This document shows positions 43,756 to 54,110 of a stretch of DNA of 64,000 nt, one piece after another (positions within the stretch are counted from its first letter, which is position 1; every line of letters begins with the position of its first letter). The notes under the pieces are model-generated. The model searched no databases. It was not told the origin of the DNA and saw only the letters and a program-made list of their open reading frames with translations. The position numbers and the translations under genes were made by a program. Origin of the DNA: Bubalus kerabau (lineage: Eukaryota; Chordata; Mammalia; Artiodactyla; Bovidae); assembly GCF_029407905.1 (NCBI RefSeq), contig NC_073643.1, forward strand, positions 41,202,501 through 41,266,500, read 5' to 3'.

Positions 43756-45309
43756 GGTGAGCAGCATTCCTTGGCTCAATCTTCACGCTTGACTGTTGTC
43801 AGTACCAGAAATGTACTTGAGGGAAAACGATCCAAATCTACCTTCGTTCTGTGTCACTTTTCTTCCAGGGCCAGAGAGGCAATATTCTCAGGGTCCTCAT
43901 TAAAGCAACCCAATTTATGTCAGTGTGTGCTGGGCACTGACTTAAATGCTGCAGAGACATCCACTGCTACAATGAATCTGGTTTCCTTTTCTTCCAGCGG
44001 ATCCAAATCGAGTGCATTTCCCAAACTCCTTCATTAGTACTGACCTATGTGCATTATGGAAAGCAAATGTGAGGTGCACAGCTTCTTGAACTGGCCTCTA
44101 CAATGCTCCAAGCTAGAGGGGGAAGCTGAGCTACAAGACAGGGAGAGCCTGGTTGTGTTCATGAGAACCAAGACTGGAAAGATTAACTGCATGCATTAAA
44201 AACAAATTTTAGTCTGTGGAACTAATAATAGAAGAACCTGTTAGAACCACTACTGTATTAAGATGTACTCAAGCTTTTGAAATCCAAGTGGAAATCTAAG
44301 TTATATTTCATGAAATGAAATTTAAAGAAATCTTTCTTATGACTCTGTCCCTCCAGCATGATTTAGAACACTTCTCCATTTTAGAGGAAAAGTCTCTTTT
44401 ATACCAGTTTCTTGTTGAATTATTCTGCAAAGAAAACCCAGTTTGGCATCATGTGTCCATTTAAACTTCGGTAAGCCTCCAATTCCTTCATTATCACCAA
44501 TGTTTGGAAATGGCTAGGTTAAATGTACAGCTCATGCACCATTAAGCAATTTGAAAGATGGAAAATAAATATGAAGCAATCCCATTATAAAAAGTATAGC
44601 CTATATTTAGTACTGACAAAGCAATAGCTAATAGATAAACAAAACATACATGCAGGGCCTAGAACAGCCCCATGTACAAATGGGAACTGAGAGAACTATA
44701 AATGAATATGAGATAGTATTTACCTTCGGCGAGTATTTTGAGACAACTTACAGTACGGAAAAGTAACTGAAATGTTTTGGTGAAAAAGCTGCTGATTGTG
44801 CTTGTATGTAAGATATTTTAATAACTTTGGCAGTTCCCAAATTGTTCAGCCCTCCCCAAATCCATGAGATCTATCCCCAAGGCAATTTTCCTCTTTTTTA
44901 TTACCAAACCAAAAGTATTTCTTTTATCGGCAGGATTTCATTGACTAGAAAAGATTTTGCCTTTACTACTCTAAAATCTTCTCTAACAGAGCTACAGTGA
45001 AATACATTAGCAGTTGACGCTAACACCTGATACCCCAGGTTCTCAAGCAGAAAATCACCTAAACGCTGAATGTTTTCTAAAAAAAAAAAAAAAATATTCC
45101 CAAAGTTATCAATTCCAGGCACTGAAAGGCCATAAAACGCAGGAAAAGTACAATAACATTGCAGTTTATGTTCATACCATGGATAGCTTAGAAAATTCAT
45201 AATTTACAGCTATTCAAAGAAACATTTTTCCAAACCCTACTTTCAGGGATAAATTCAAAGAGGAAAGTTTGGAAGTCTGTCTACCTATCTCTCGTTTTCA
45301 TTTGATATC
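43756..45309. other. Repeat-poor unique sequence
   Basis: About 1.5 kb without a mobile element that I can recognise, apart from an A15 run at about 45079-45094. Open frames of 60-100 codons show no domains. Confidence 0.45.
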
Positions 45310-45945
45310 AACTTAAGGGATAAATTACATAAAATAAGATTCACCCCTTTAAGTGTACAATTTGATTATTTAATAAAAAAGGCAATTGTATAAGCAGCAC
45401 CACAATGAAGGTATACGTTTTCATAACCCAATATGTTCTAATGCCTTTGTGGTCAATTTTCTCCCTGACACCTGCACACTACCCAAATGATTTCCATTAT
45501 AGTTTGCTCTAGAATTCTATAAAAGGGGAACCATGAAGTAGACTGTCTTTTACATCTGGCTTCTTTCACACAATGTGATGTTTTTGAGATTCATTCACAC
45601 TGTTGCGTGTGTTCATAGTATGGTCCTTTCTACCGCTGAGCTGAATTTCTCCGTATGAATACACCACAAAGTTTGTGCTCGCCAGCTGATGCACAACTGA
45701 GTTGCTTCCGGTTTTTACCAATTGCATAACAGTCTCAATAAGGTTTTTGTGGGCCTCACTGCTTTAATCACTGAATCTTTACACAGAGTTTTGAAATCAA
45801 GTAGTTTGAGTCCTCTAACTCTTCTTCCTTTTCAAATTTGTTTTGGCTATTCTGATTCCGTGTGTTTCCAATGAATTTTAGAATAGGCTGCCAATTTCTA
45901 TAAAAAGTCATACTCTGACACCCCTCCCCCTCCACCCAGCTAAAC
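45310..45945 (-). mobile_element. Old L1 LINE 3' region
   Basis: The plus strand carries the reverse complement of an old L1 3' end: 'aagtgtacaatttgattatt', 'tctggcttctttcacacaat', 'tgtgtgttcatagtatggtc' and 'tgagttgcttccggttttta', then 'tttgttttggctattctgat'. Non-coding here. Confidence 0.85.
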
Positions 45946-46667
45946 AGTCTTTGGCTTTAACTCTGTTGGCAGTCCACACTTGCCTTCCTTGATTCTACAA
46001 AAAATACTTGACCCACCCCAACTATGCCTCTAGAATTTCCCCTGGGCTCTGGCTGCTGCTGTCTCCAGGACCTCAGAGTAGCTTTTCAAGTAGACCATGG
46101 CTCCTAAGTCAATCTCACACTGAAGCAGCAGGAAAAGTGAGCATTCCACCCACAGTGAGTTCCCTTCCCCATGTCACACATCCACTTCCGGTCCTTTGGT
46201 TATGGGGTTACTGGTACCCAAGAAACTTCACCATTCCACGGCAGTCTCTTACTCTTAATTTCACTTAGCAAACTGCCAGTGGATGGAAACACAGAACTGT
46301 TCTTTTTTTGGTGCCACTTCCGAAGCATGAAAACACATCTTGGGGGCAAGAGGGTTGTGGTAAGGAGGGCTAAGTTTAATCACATCTCCTTTAACTTGAC
46401 AGTCAAAAGGAATCAATAAAAAGGTTTAAAATAGAGTCTACCCTGTAGTTCAACGCCTCATTAGTCTCAGTAATGGCTTTATATCTACAGGACAGATTTT
46501 ATTTTTCTCTTTTCTTTTGAAAAAAAGAAACTCTATTAAACTAAAATTACTGCAGAGGAAGCAACTATCTCTTAATTTCTCCTCCCAGAGCATGCACTGG
46601 AAGTTTTCATTTTAACTCATGTCCATTCAACCAGCAGCTGACTTGGAAAAACAAAGAAAGTTTGTGT
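45946..46667. other. Unique non-coding sequence
   Basis: No gene or repeat is recognised. Two overlapping frames near 46008-46419 are not supported as coding. Confidence 0.45.
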
Positions 46668-46842
46668 TGTCATTGTTCAGTTGCTAGGTCGTGTCCAACT
46701 CTTAACAATCCCATGGACTGCAGCATGCCAGGTCTCCTTTTCCTCCACACTCTCTCAGAGTTTGCTCAAGTTCATATCCATTGAGTTGGTGATGCTACCT
46801 AACCATCTCATCCTCTGCCACCCTCTTCTCCTTTTGTCTCCT
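46668..46842 (-). mobile_element. BovB LINE 3' end
   Basis: Reverse complement on plus: 'gtcattgttcagttgctagg', 'tgcagcatgccaggtctcct' and 'ccattgagttggtgatgcta', then 'accatctcatcctctgccac'. More diverged than the copies at 5930 and 18014. Confidence 0.9.
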
Positions 46843-49491
46843 TAATATAATCGCATTATCTTATATACACATAAAATATCTCTTCAACATTTTTTGTTTT
46901 AGCTTCTAAATAGTCACGATGCATGAGTGGATTTTTTTTTTTAATATTTTCCTATTTGTTCTACTCAGTGAAATGCTCAATGGACAGATAAAAGGTATCC
47001 TAAAAAAAAAAAAAAAAAAAAAAAAAACAGAAACATCTATCTGAAATTATCTGTATCTTCCATATCTGTTTACTAACATATTCTCTATCTCAATACCATT
47101 CCTCCCTCCTCCAATGGCAACTTCAAAAAAAAAAAAAAAAAAAAAAAAACCTCTCTCTTATTCACTCACACCTACAAAGTGTCTGGGACAGCATTATGCA
47201 ATTAATAATTCTTTACTCAATAAAAGATTCTTTATCCCACGCTCAAATCAGCATGACCAAAGCAAAAAATAGTTACACAATTCACATTCTGACATTATTT
47301 ATAATAAAAAGCAATCGTCCTCATTACATGCTTATTAAATCACTTAGTTTAAGAGATGAAAGCCTAACTTTTTGTTGCCTTAAAATATGATAAACTTGCC
47401 CAAATCATAATTCAACATTCACCTTTTAGGTAACACGAGTTTACAACCCCTAGTATTTTAAACTTTAAAGATTCAGTACCTGGAAGAATGCCAATGCAAC
47501 AGGTCATGGATATTTAGAGAATTCACGAAGAACGTCCTTAAGGAAATTAATTACATTTAAAAGTCTAACCTTTTATAAAAGCAACCTAAATGACTAAAGC
47601 AGAATCTTATCATGTATGCACAATCATACAAAGTAATAATGCTGAGCTGTTAAAAGTGTTGGTAAGACCTTAATACTACTAGGGAATGCACATACACAAT
47701 ATCAAGGGGGAAATGCAGGGACACATTGAAATATATACACGCATATAAATTTTAAGTGTGGCTATAAATATATGTGTGCTCTGTTCCCTAAATTCCAAGA
47801 CTCCATGAATTCTGAAATTCAGTCGTTTTAATAGCAGCTTTTCTGGGGAGAAAAAAGAAATAGCACCACATAAAACACACACAACTCTAAGACGCATTAG
47901 GACTACAAAACAAACCAAATGTGTGAGAAGGGTGATTTTATAATGAAGAAAATGTTAAGAGTCGGAGGATGAGAGTGGAAAGAGTACCTGGTAGGAAAAA
48001 GCTGCTGCAAAAAAAATCCACAAATGGGCAAAGGCGATTCTTTTTCCTTAATAAAATTCATTGGCATTTTTTATTTTTCTATAGTTCTTTCTTTTCCACT
48101 TCTCTATATTGAGCACTCATTACTTCTAACCTTAAACGTCATCAAAAATATTTTCAAGGTGTTGTTTCAAACGAGAAAAGTACTGTTGCTTCTATAAAGT
48201 TGTATTAAGCAAATTCCTATCTTTTCAGTTCAAGCCCCAACTCTATCAAGCTCAGTTTACATTTTGGGCCAAAGTTCTTGGAGCTGGTCCACCCTAGAAA
48301 TTCCACTCTATCTGGCAGCTGGAGAATAGTTACTGTTTTACTTAAGTTTGTTTTCGCATTTATCTTCCATGCTGATCTGAGGCTTCCATGAGCAGCTGGA
48401 CATTTTTAAAGAAACTGAACAATATCCTCATGCCCAAAGCATCTGAAATAAGAGGCTGACTTTCATTTTAGAGAGGCCAAACTTAGATCTATTGAACAGC
48501 AAATATTTTTCAGCTATAATCAACTCAAGAGCTATGTAATATAGTCAACACATCAGGTAAGCTTCTCCTGCCACTAATAAAGATGACAGTTTCCGGTGAA
48601 ACAAAAAAATCCTATTTCTCCTTACAATGATGTTTTGTATCACAATTCAGCTTTTTAAAACCTGTAAATGAAGGTTATTATCTTACACAAGAGATAGACC
48701 TTCTTGGTTTTAAATCTGCTTACATTAAAAATTCTCTGGTAGTAACACATAAATCAGAAACCTGCATCCTTCTCTCCGTCTTTATTGAATTCATAAAGCA
48801 CTAGTCTTCCAGACATTTTAATTAATATGTGCTAACTTCACACTATTGTTCACTTTTAAAAGACCGGCCCATTAAGCATTAAGCATGAAAAGCTTAAGAT
48901 TTTATATGGCTCCCTTTTAAATGCAATCTCTCAGATTTCTGGAAACAAAGACACTAATAACACGCTATCAATTTTATTTACAGAAACACAAGACAAAAAC
49001 TAATTCCAAATGACAGTTTTAGCAGAAGAAAGCAAATGAAAAAGAAAAACCTTAGGGAGAATGGTAAGAATACTCAATTTCTCATTTTTTGGACCAGTCA
49101 CATGATATAAAATACTATGATGCCATTGAAATAAAACTTGGTCAGCTATTTTAAAAAAGTTTTTCTAACTTGGTTTGCCTCAAAAGGTTTAGTCCATATC
49201 AGCATATTTAAGTATATTACTTACTTAAAGGATCATCTTTACTTAAGGGATTTGCAGTTATAAACTCCTATGTAGAGTTTTAAAGGAAAAGCCTGGTTTT
49301 AATCACCACGCAGGCCAGAATACCACACTTGAGGCACTCCATTCATGTTAGGCAAGCTTGCAGAAGCAGTTTAACTGATTCAAGAACAAGGAAAACTCAA
49401 TGGCATGCTAAAACTTACTAGGTTAAATCTGACAATGTTATTTTGTCATTAAATCAAAAAGGGATCTTTCAGACCAAATACAGACACACAT
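46843..49491. other. Longest repeat-poor stretch in the window
   Basis: Apart from two 25-26-base A runs (47002-47027 and 47125-47149), I see no mobile element over about 2.6 kb. No frame has exon character. The low density of insertions could reflect selection against disruption, or chance. Comparative alignment is needed to tell. Confidence 0.5.
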
Positions 49492-49524
49492 ATACACCTG
49501 TGCAGTTTTGGTGCACAGGTGTAT
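49492..49524. repeat. Perfect hairpin carrying paired E-box motifs
   Basis: The left arm ATACACCTGTGCA (49492-49504) and right arm TGCACAGGTGTAT (49512-49524) are exact reverse complements around a seven-base loop GTTTTGG. Each arm contains the same E-box, CACCTG/CAGGTG, in opposite orientation. Confidence 0.9.
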
Positions 49525-49552
49525 GAGATCTAAGTTATACTCAGATCTAACC

Positions 49553-49688
49553 TCTGCTGCTGCTGCTAAGTCGCATCAGTCGTGTCCGACTCTGTGCAAC
49601 CCCATGGACTGCAGCCTCTACCAGGCTCCTCCATCCATGGGATTTTCCAGGCAAGAGTACTGGAGTGGGTTGCCATTGCCTTCTCCAA
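49553..49688 (-). mobile_element. BovA SINE unit with (CTG)n tail
   Basis: 'ctctgctgctgctgctaagt' then 'cgcatcagtcgtgtccgact' and 'ggcaagagtactggagtggg', closing at 'gccattgccttctcc'. One Bov-A monomer in reverse orientation, near-consensus. Confidence 0.93.
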
Positions 49689-50081
49689 CAGCACCTCACA
49701 GATACAAGCAATTGAAGCGGTTACCAGGAGAGGCTCATAGGACAGCCAGTTAGGAAAAAACCTGTCTCAGGTATAAAGACAGCAAGGACAGAGAAACAAG
49801 TTTACACATGGGCTCCATACTGAAAGCCACAGGTTGGGAAATGCAGCACTGAATTTTGTAAATTGGCTGCTCCTATATGGTTATCTCTATGCACTGCCAC
49901 AGAGAGCAACAAGATTTTTTTTTAAGGATAATTAGGTGTACCATCAAAAAAAAAAAAAAAAAAAAACCAAGCCCCCTGCCATACACACACACACAAAACC
50001 AGGGCAGATTAGTTAGTAGTCTGAGTTCGACAGTCACTGTTAAACATAATTTAAAAATCCCTTAAATTTCCTAATTATTAC
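49689..50081. other. Unique sequence flanking the MPHOSPH10-like fragment
   Basis: No repeat is recognised except an A20 run at about 49947-49966 and a short (AC)n at 49983-49994. On the minus strand this would be intron-like sequence downstream of the putative splice donor. It shows no further MPHOSPH10 similarity. Confidence 0.5.
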
Positions 50082-50268
50082 CTTTTCTTGTCTTTTTTCA
50101 AAAAAAGGATTTGACTTCATCAGAGTCTTTCTGTACATTTAAGACATTTGTATCTTCAGTGTCCTCATCATTGGGCAGAGCAAAGGTCACTCTTTTCGAG
50201 GTTTCTTTATGTTGTTTACTGTCTCTACTTTCTTCAAGGTCATCATCTTCATCCGTCTCAGAATTAAT
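50082..50268 (-). pseudogene. MPHOSPH10: Orphan MPHOSPH10 (MPP10) exon fragment, frameshifted
   Basis: MPHOSPH10 is a nucleolar U3 snoRNP component needed for early 18S rRNA processing. The minus strand here encodes an acidic stretch followed by 'KRVTFALP', a run rich in D/E/T and 'DSDEVKS', matching the middle of the protein in order and spacing. A T7 run (50100-50106) has one base too many compared with the expected codons, giving an in-frame TGA at 50098-50100. One frame over, 'EKRQEK' continues the family sequence. Similarity ends exactly at AAG followed by GTAATA, which looks like a 5' splice site, so the copy appears exon-bounded rather than spliced. The upstream edge is less clear: a TTCTTTGTAG lies at about 50275-50284. 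No neighbouring MPHOSPH10 exons are visible within about 2 kb. It could be a duplicated genomic exon or a clipped retrocopy. Confidence 0.8.
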
Positions 50269-50475
50269 CATTTACTACAAAGAACAACTCTTCAATGGAT
50301 CGGAGGTAGGCCACCCAACAGGACAACCTTCCCACAGTAACTGCTTCGCACTAAGTTAAAGACAATGCTTCTGGTACATTTCCCAGAAGGTTTCTGGTAA
50401 ATTTCTGACTTCTTGGTCCAGTTCCCTCTCATTCACAGTATCTGAATTTCAGGCCAGTCAGTTAACCTCCCCTGG

Positions 50476-50832
50476 TGTTATGGACTGAATTAGGCCACCC
50501 CTCCACCATTCATAAGTTGAAGCCTTAAGCCAGCATATCATAGTATTTGGAGACAGAGCCTTTACAGAAGTAATTAAGAATGCAGTCATCAGAATGGAGC
50601 CCCAAGCCAACAGGGCTGGTATCTCTATAAGGAGAAGCAGGCACACAGATGAAAGAAGTATGGAGACAGAGTGAGCAGACAGCAGCCAGGGAGCCAAGGA
50701 GAAAGGCCTCAGGAGAAACCAAACCTACCCACACCTTGAACGTGGACCTCCAGTCTCCCAAACTGTGAGAAAACAAAATAGGTTGTTTAAGCCACCTCAT
50801 CTGTGGTATTTTGGTATGGCCATTCAATGCAC
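50476..50832 (+). mobile_element. MaLR-type solo LTR
   Basis: It begins 'tgttatggactgaattaggc', continues 'cattcataagttgaagcctt', 'agtatttggagacagagcct' and 'ctccagtctcccaaactgtg', and ends 'tgtttaagccacctcatctg'. Order and length fit an MLT1/MST-type LTR of the ERVL-MaLR group. No internal retroviral sequence is attached. Confidence 0.85.
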
Positions 50833-50951
50833 CTGAGTTCAGTTTCCTCACCTATTTTTGTGGATTCCCCAAAACTGAAGAACTCATCATTGGAAACTAA
50901 AAAGGTGTCTAGAAGACAATATAAGTGTCATAAATAGTAGCTGCTATACTT

Positions 50952-51316
50952 GGAACTGTGGTGTTGGAGAAGACTCTTGAGAGTCCCTTGGACTGCAAGG
51001 AGATCCAACCAGTCAATCCTAAAGGAGATCAGTCCTGGGTGTTCACTGGAAGGACTGATGCTGAAGCTGAAACTCCAATACTTTGGCCACCTCATGCGAA
51101 GAGTTGACTCATTGGAAAAGACTCTGATGCTGGGAGGGACTGGGGGCAGGAGGAGAAGGGGACGACAGAGGATGAGATGGCTGGATGGCATCACTGACTT
51201 GATGGACATGAGTCTGGGTGAACTCCAGGAGTTGGTGATGGACAGGGAGGCCTGGCGTGCTGTGATTCATGGGGTTGCAAAGAGTCGGACACAACTGAGC
51301 GACTGAACTGAACTGA
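50952..51316 (+). mobile_element. BovB LINE 3' fragment with uninterrupted 118-codon frame
   Basis: Near-consensus, 5'-truncated at 'ggaactgtggtgttggagaa' and ending with the TGAACTGAACTGA tail. ATACTT flanks both sides (50946-50951 and 51317-51322). The plus frame from 50950 to 51306 stays open and contains 'ELWCWRRLLRVPWTARRSN' and 'HLMRRVDSLEKTLMLGG'. This is the C-terminal tail of the BovB reverse-transcriptase protein. Catalytic and endonuclease parts are absent. Confidence 0.95.
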
Positions 51317-51329
51317 ATACTTAGTAACA

Positions 51330-51541
51330 GGCTTCCCAGGTGGCACAGTGGTAAAGAATCTGCCTGCCAACCCAACAGATGCAAAAGATGCAGGTTTAAT
51401 CCCTGGATAAGAAGATCCCCTGGAGGAGGGCATGGCAACCCACTCCAGTATTCCTGCCTGGAAAATCCCATGGACAGAGGAGCATGGCAGGCTACATTCC
51501 ATGGAGGTCACAAAGAGCCGGACACGACTGAATGACTGAGC
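51330..51541 (+). mobile_element. Bov-tA SINE, full length
   Basis: The head 'ggcttcccaggtggcacagt' leads through 'ggtttaatccctggataaga' to 'aagagccggacacgactgaa', then 'tgactgagcacacaca'. It sits about 13 bases from the BovB upstream. Confidence 0.94.
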
Positions 51542-53257
51542 ACACACACGCATACTCAGGATCACTAACCTTAAATGAAGTTGGCTGGCAGGCAGGAGAG
51601 ATGAAAACCTAGTGACTTGTTCTGGAGTTAAGTCTACCACTCTTGGTCACCAGCTCTACAACTCAGAATGTTACAATCTCAAACTGCATTCGCTCCAGCC
51701 GTTTATTTCCAAGTGTGCTACATGGGCAAAAACAAGGTGGTAAGTCAGGGCTGCCTAGACCAGAAAGGTCAGTGGCTAGTGGATGAGACAGCAAGATTCA
51801 TAGTCACGGACAGAGAATAAGGTTTGAAAAGAGGAGAAAAGATCGGGCAGGAAGGACCCCAGTCACAGGTCTAAGAACAATGCTTGAAAACATCCAAAGA
51901 GCTTGCTGTGGGGCCAGAGTATCTGTACTTTTCACACACGCTCAAAGTTCTCCTGATGGTAAGTCACTGTGAGAACCACTGAGGTAGAGTTCGAGCTCCA
52001 CTGAGGCCTGATCTTCAAGGAGTTGGATCGTGGCAATAACATGACTTGCCTCATTGAGAAAACTGACTCCACCATAGAACATCAGATCCAGGGAGGGCTG
52101 ACCAGAAGCTGATGCAATAATCTCACTCCTGTTCTTCCAAGAAAACTTTGAGGTGGAATCACAGCAACAGGGCTACCAAATGCCAGACAGCTTCTCACCC
52201 AATTCGATAGAGATAAGGAAACTGCCAAACTTCTCAAGAGAATTCTGAACACAAAGGCAAATAATCGTTCAGTAGACCTGATATTTATGATGGTGGACTA
52301 TAGTATTTAGTTGAATTAATGATGGAAAACACAGGCGAAAGGTATGCTAGTAGGAAAGCAAGCCCGAAATATGAATATGTAAGCCTAGAAATTAAGGCTT
52401 GGAATTACAATCTGGCTGAAATAAAACCACCCAAGCCGTAAGCCTTGGATTCCTGATATATCCACTGTTTAAACTCTCAGGATGAGCGACCAAACTCAGC
52501 ATCATGTATCACAATCAGATTTCTAAATAAATTAAGCTCAACAGTAAAGAAAGTTCTTTAAATTGCCCGCCTACCAGGGAGAATATTTTTAAAAGAGAAA
52601 TAATCTTAAGACCAAAAAAGAAATCTTCAGGAACAAACTTGACAATAAAAATACTCCAGGTGACACTAAGACCAATTTTTATTTTTTATCAAAACTCATC
52701 CAAACAATTTTAACTGCAGGATATTTTTTCTTTGTCAAGAAATGACTTCAGAGAGGCAGCATGTCAAAAGAAGATGCTATAACAAATAATTTCCTTTCAA
52801 GGCAAATGTTGTTTTTTGACAAAGAAGCTAAAAGAAAGGATATAATAAGCTATCTATAATGTTTACTTACTTTCTGAAGTCCTAAAACTGACCTTCACTT
52901 CACTAATCATAAGTAGTTATAAGCAGTTACTCATTGAACCAGTAATAGAGGTAAGAAATTAGGAAAACCCATAACCTTGCGGATAATACCACCTAACATT
53001 TAGGTAGAGCAATCTTTTTACAGATGAGGTTGCATGAAGAACACTGCCACGCTAAAGGCAAGAGGTACAGAGGGATGCAAGAGAAGGGATGGGGATAAAA
53101 GTCACACCGGAGCATGCCTACATGGGTTGCAGACCCTTGCAGGGTCTCTGCATTAGTGTAGAACCATCACCAACACTGTCTGAAAATAAAACCTACATTT
53201 CTGAAAAAACTAGATTAAATCAGTAAAAAGCTAGTAAATGCTCTTGCGATTTCTTCT
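51542..53257. other. Unique sequence with a possible MER5-like end
   Basis: No gene is recognised. 'ctcaaagttctcctgatggt' followed by 'tgtgagaaccactgaggtag' near 51940-51985 resembles the right end of a MER5-like hAT element, but the left part is missing. The rest is unassigned. Confidence 0.45.
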
Positions 53258-53538
53258 GCAATTTTTTTTTAAATTTTATTTTATTTTTTAACTTTACAAT
53301 ATTGTATTGGTTTTGCCATATATCGAAATGAATCTGCCACAGGTATACATGTTCCCCATCCTGAACCCTCCTCCCACCTCCCTCCCCATACCATCCCTCT
53401 GGGTCGTCCCAGTGCACCAGCCCCAAGCATCCAGTATCGTGCATCGAACCTGGACTGGCAACTCATTTCATATATGATATTATACATATTTCAATGCCAT
53501 TCTCCCAAATCATCCCACCCTCTCCCTCTCCCACAGCT
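53258..53538 (-). mobile_element. Ruminant L1 3' UTR
   Basis: The T-rich left edge is the tail. On plus it reads 'ttttgccatatatcgaaatg', 'ccctctgggtcgtcccagtg' and 'aacctggactggcaactcat', then 'ccctctccctctcccacag'. It is the same 3' UTR type as the copy at 26656, in opposite orientation. Confidence 0.93.
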
Positions 53539-53764
53539 CGAGGTGCTACACCAAAAGGATGTGCCTAATTTTGATAGATGCCACAAACTGCCCTGTAAAA
53601 CTATGGGTATTAAGGTATATGCCCTATAGAATATTTAGTCTCTTGTGCAGAATTCACTTAAAAACTTTCAATCAAGGCACTTCACCTACATCTCTTCCAA
53701 CTCTACTCCATCCATCCCATACGAAGAAACAGGAAAATAGAGAACCAACTCTCTAGACCCAGTG

Positions 53765-53850
53765 GAATTACTCTGCGTCCCAGTTTCCTAGCTGTAAAAT
53801 GAAGGTAACACCTAACCTGTAAGGGCACTGGGGAAAACAGGAGAGATGAT
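53765..53850 (+). mobile_element. MIR SINE fragment
   Basis: The sequence 'ctgcgtcccagtttcctagc' followed by 'tgtaaaatgaaggtaacacc' is the MIR segment around 'cagtttcctcatctgtaaaa'. Confidence 0.75.
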
Positions 53851-53869
53851 GAGAGATAAGGGCCTGAAC

Positions 53870-54110
53870 CCTGAAGGCAGCAGATTACAGGGTGACCTCT
53901 AAAGCCAGAAAAGCCTAGGTTCAAACTTAGACCCATCTCTTACCAGCTGTATGAGCACCAGACCAAATGTTTACCCTTTCTAAGCCTGAAGACTCTCTCA
54001 CCAAAAAGGAGATTGTAACAGTACCTGCCCCTGAGTTGCTAGCAGATTTATATGAGTTAGGACAGGCATGGGGTTTTCAGCAATGCCTGGCACATAATTT
54101 TTTTTTTTTA
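53870..54110 (+). mobile_element. MIR SINE, near full length
   Basis: The sequence 'cctctaaagccagaaaagcc', 'taggttcaaacttagaccca' and 'tcttaccagctgtatgagca', then 'tgagttaggacaggcatggg' and 'agcaatgcctggcacataat', gives the complete MIR order. Confidence 0.85.

Noticed and set aside
50950..51306. 118-codon plus frame as a possible host gene
   Set aside because: Its motifs (ELWCWRRLLRVPW, MRRVDSLEKTLM) are the C-terminal tail of the BovB LINE protein, and it lies inside a BovB copy with a short target-site duplication.
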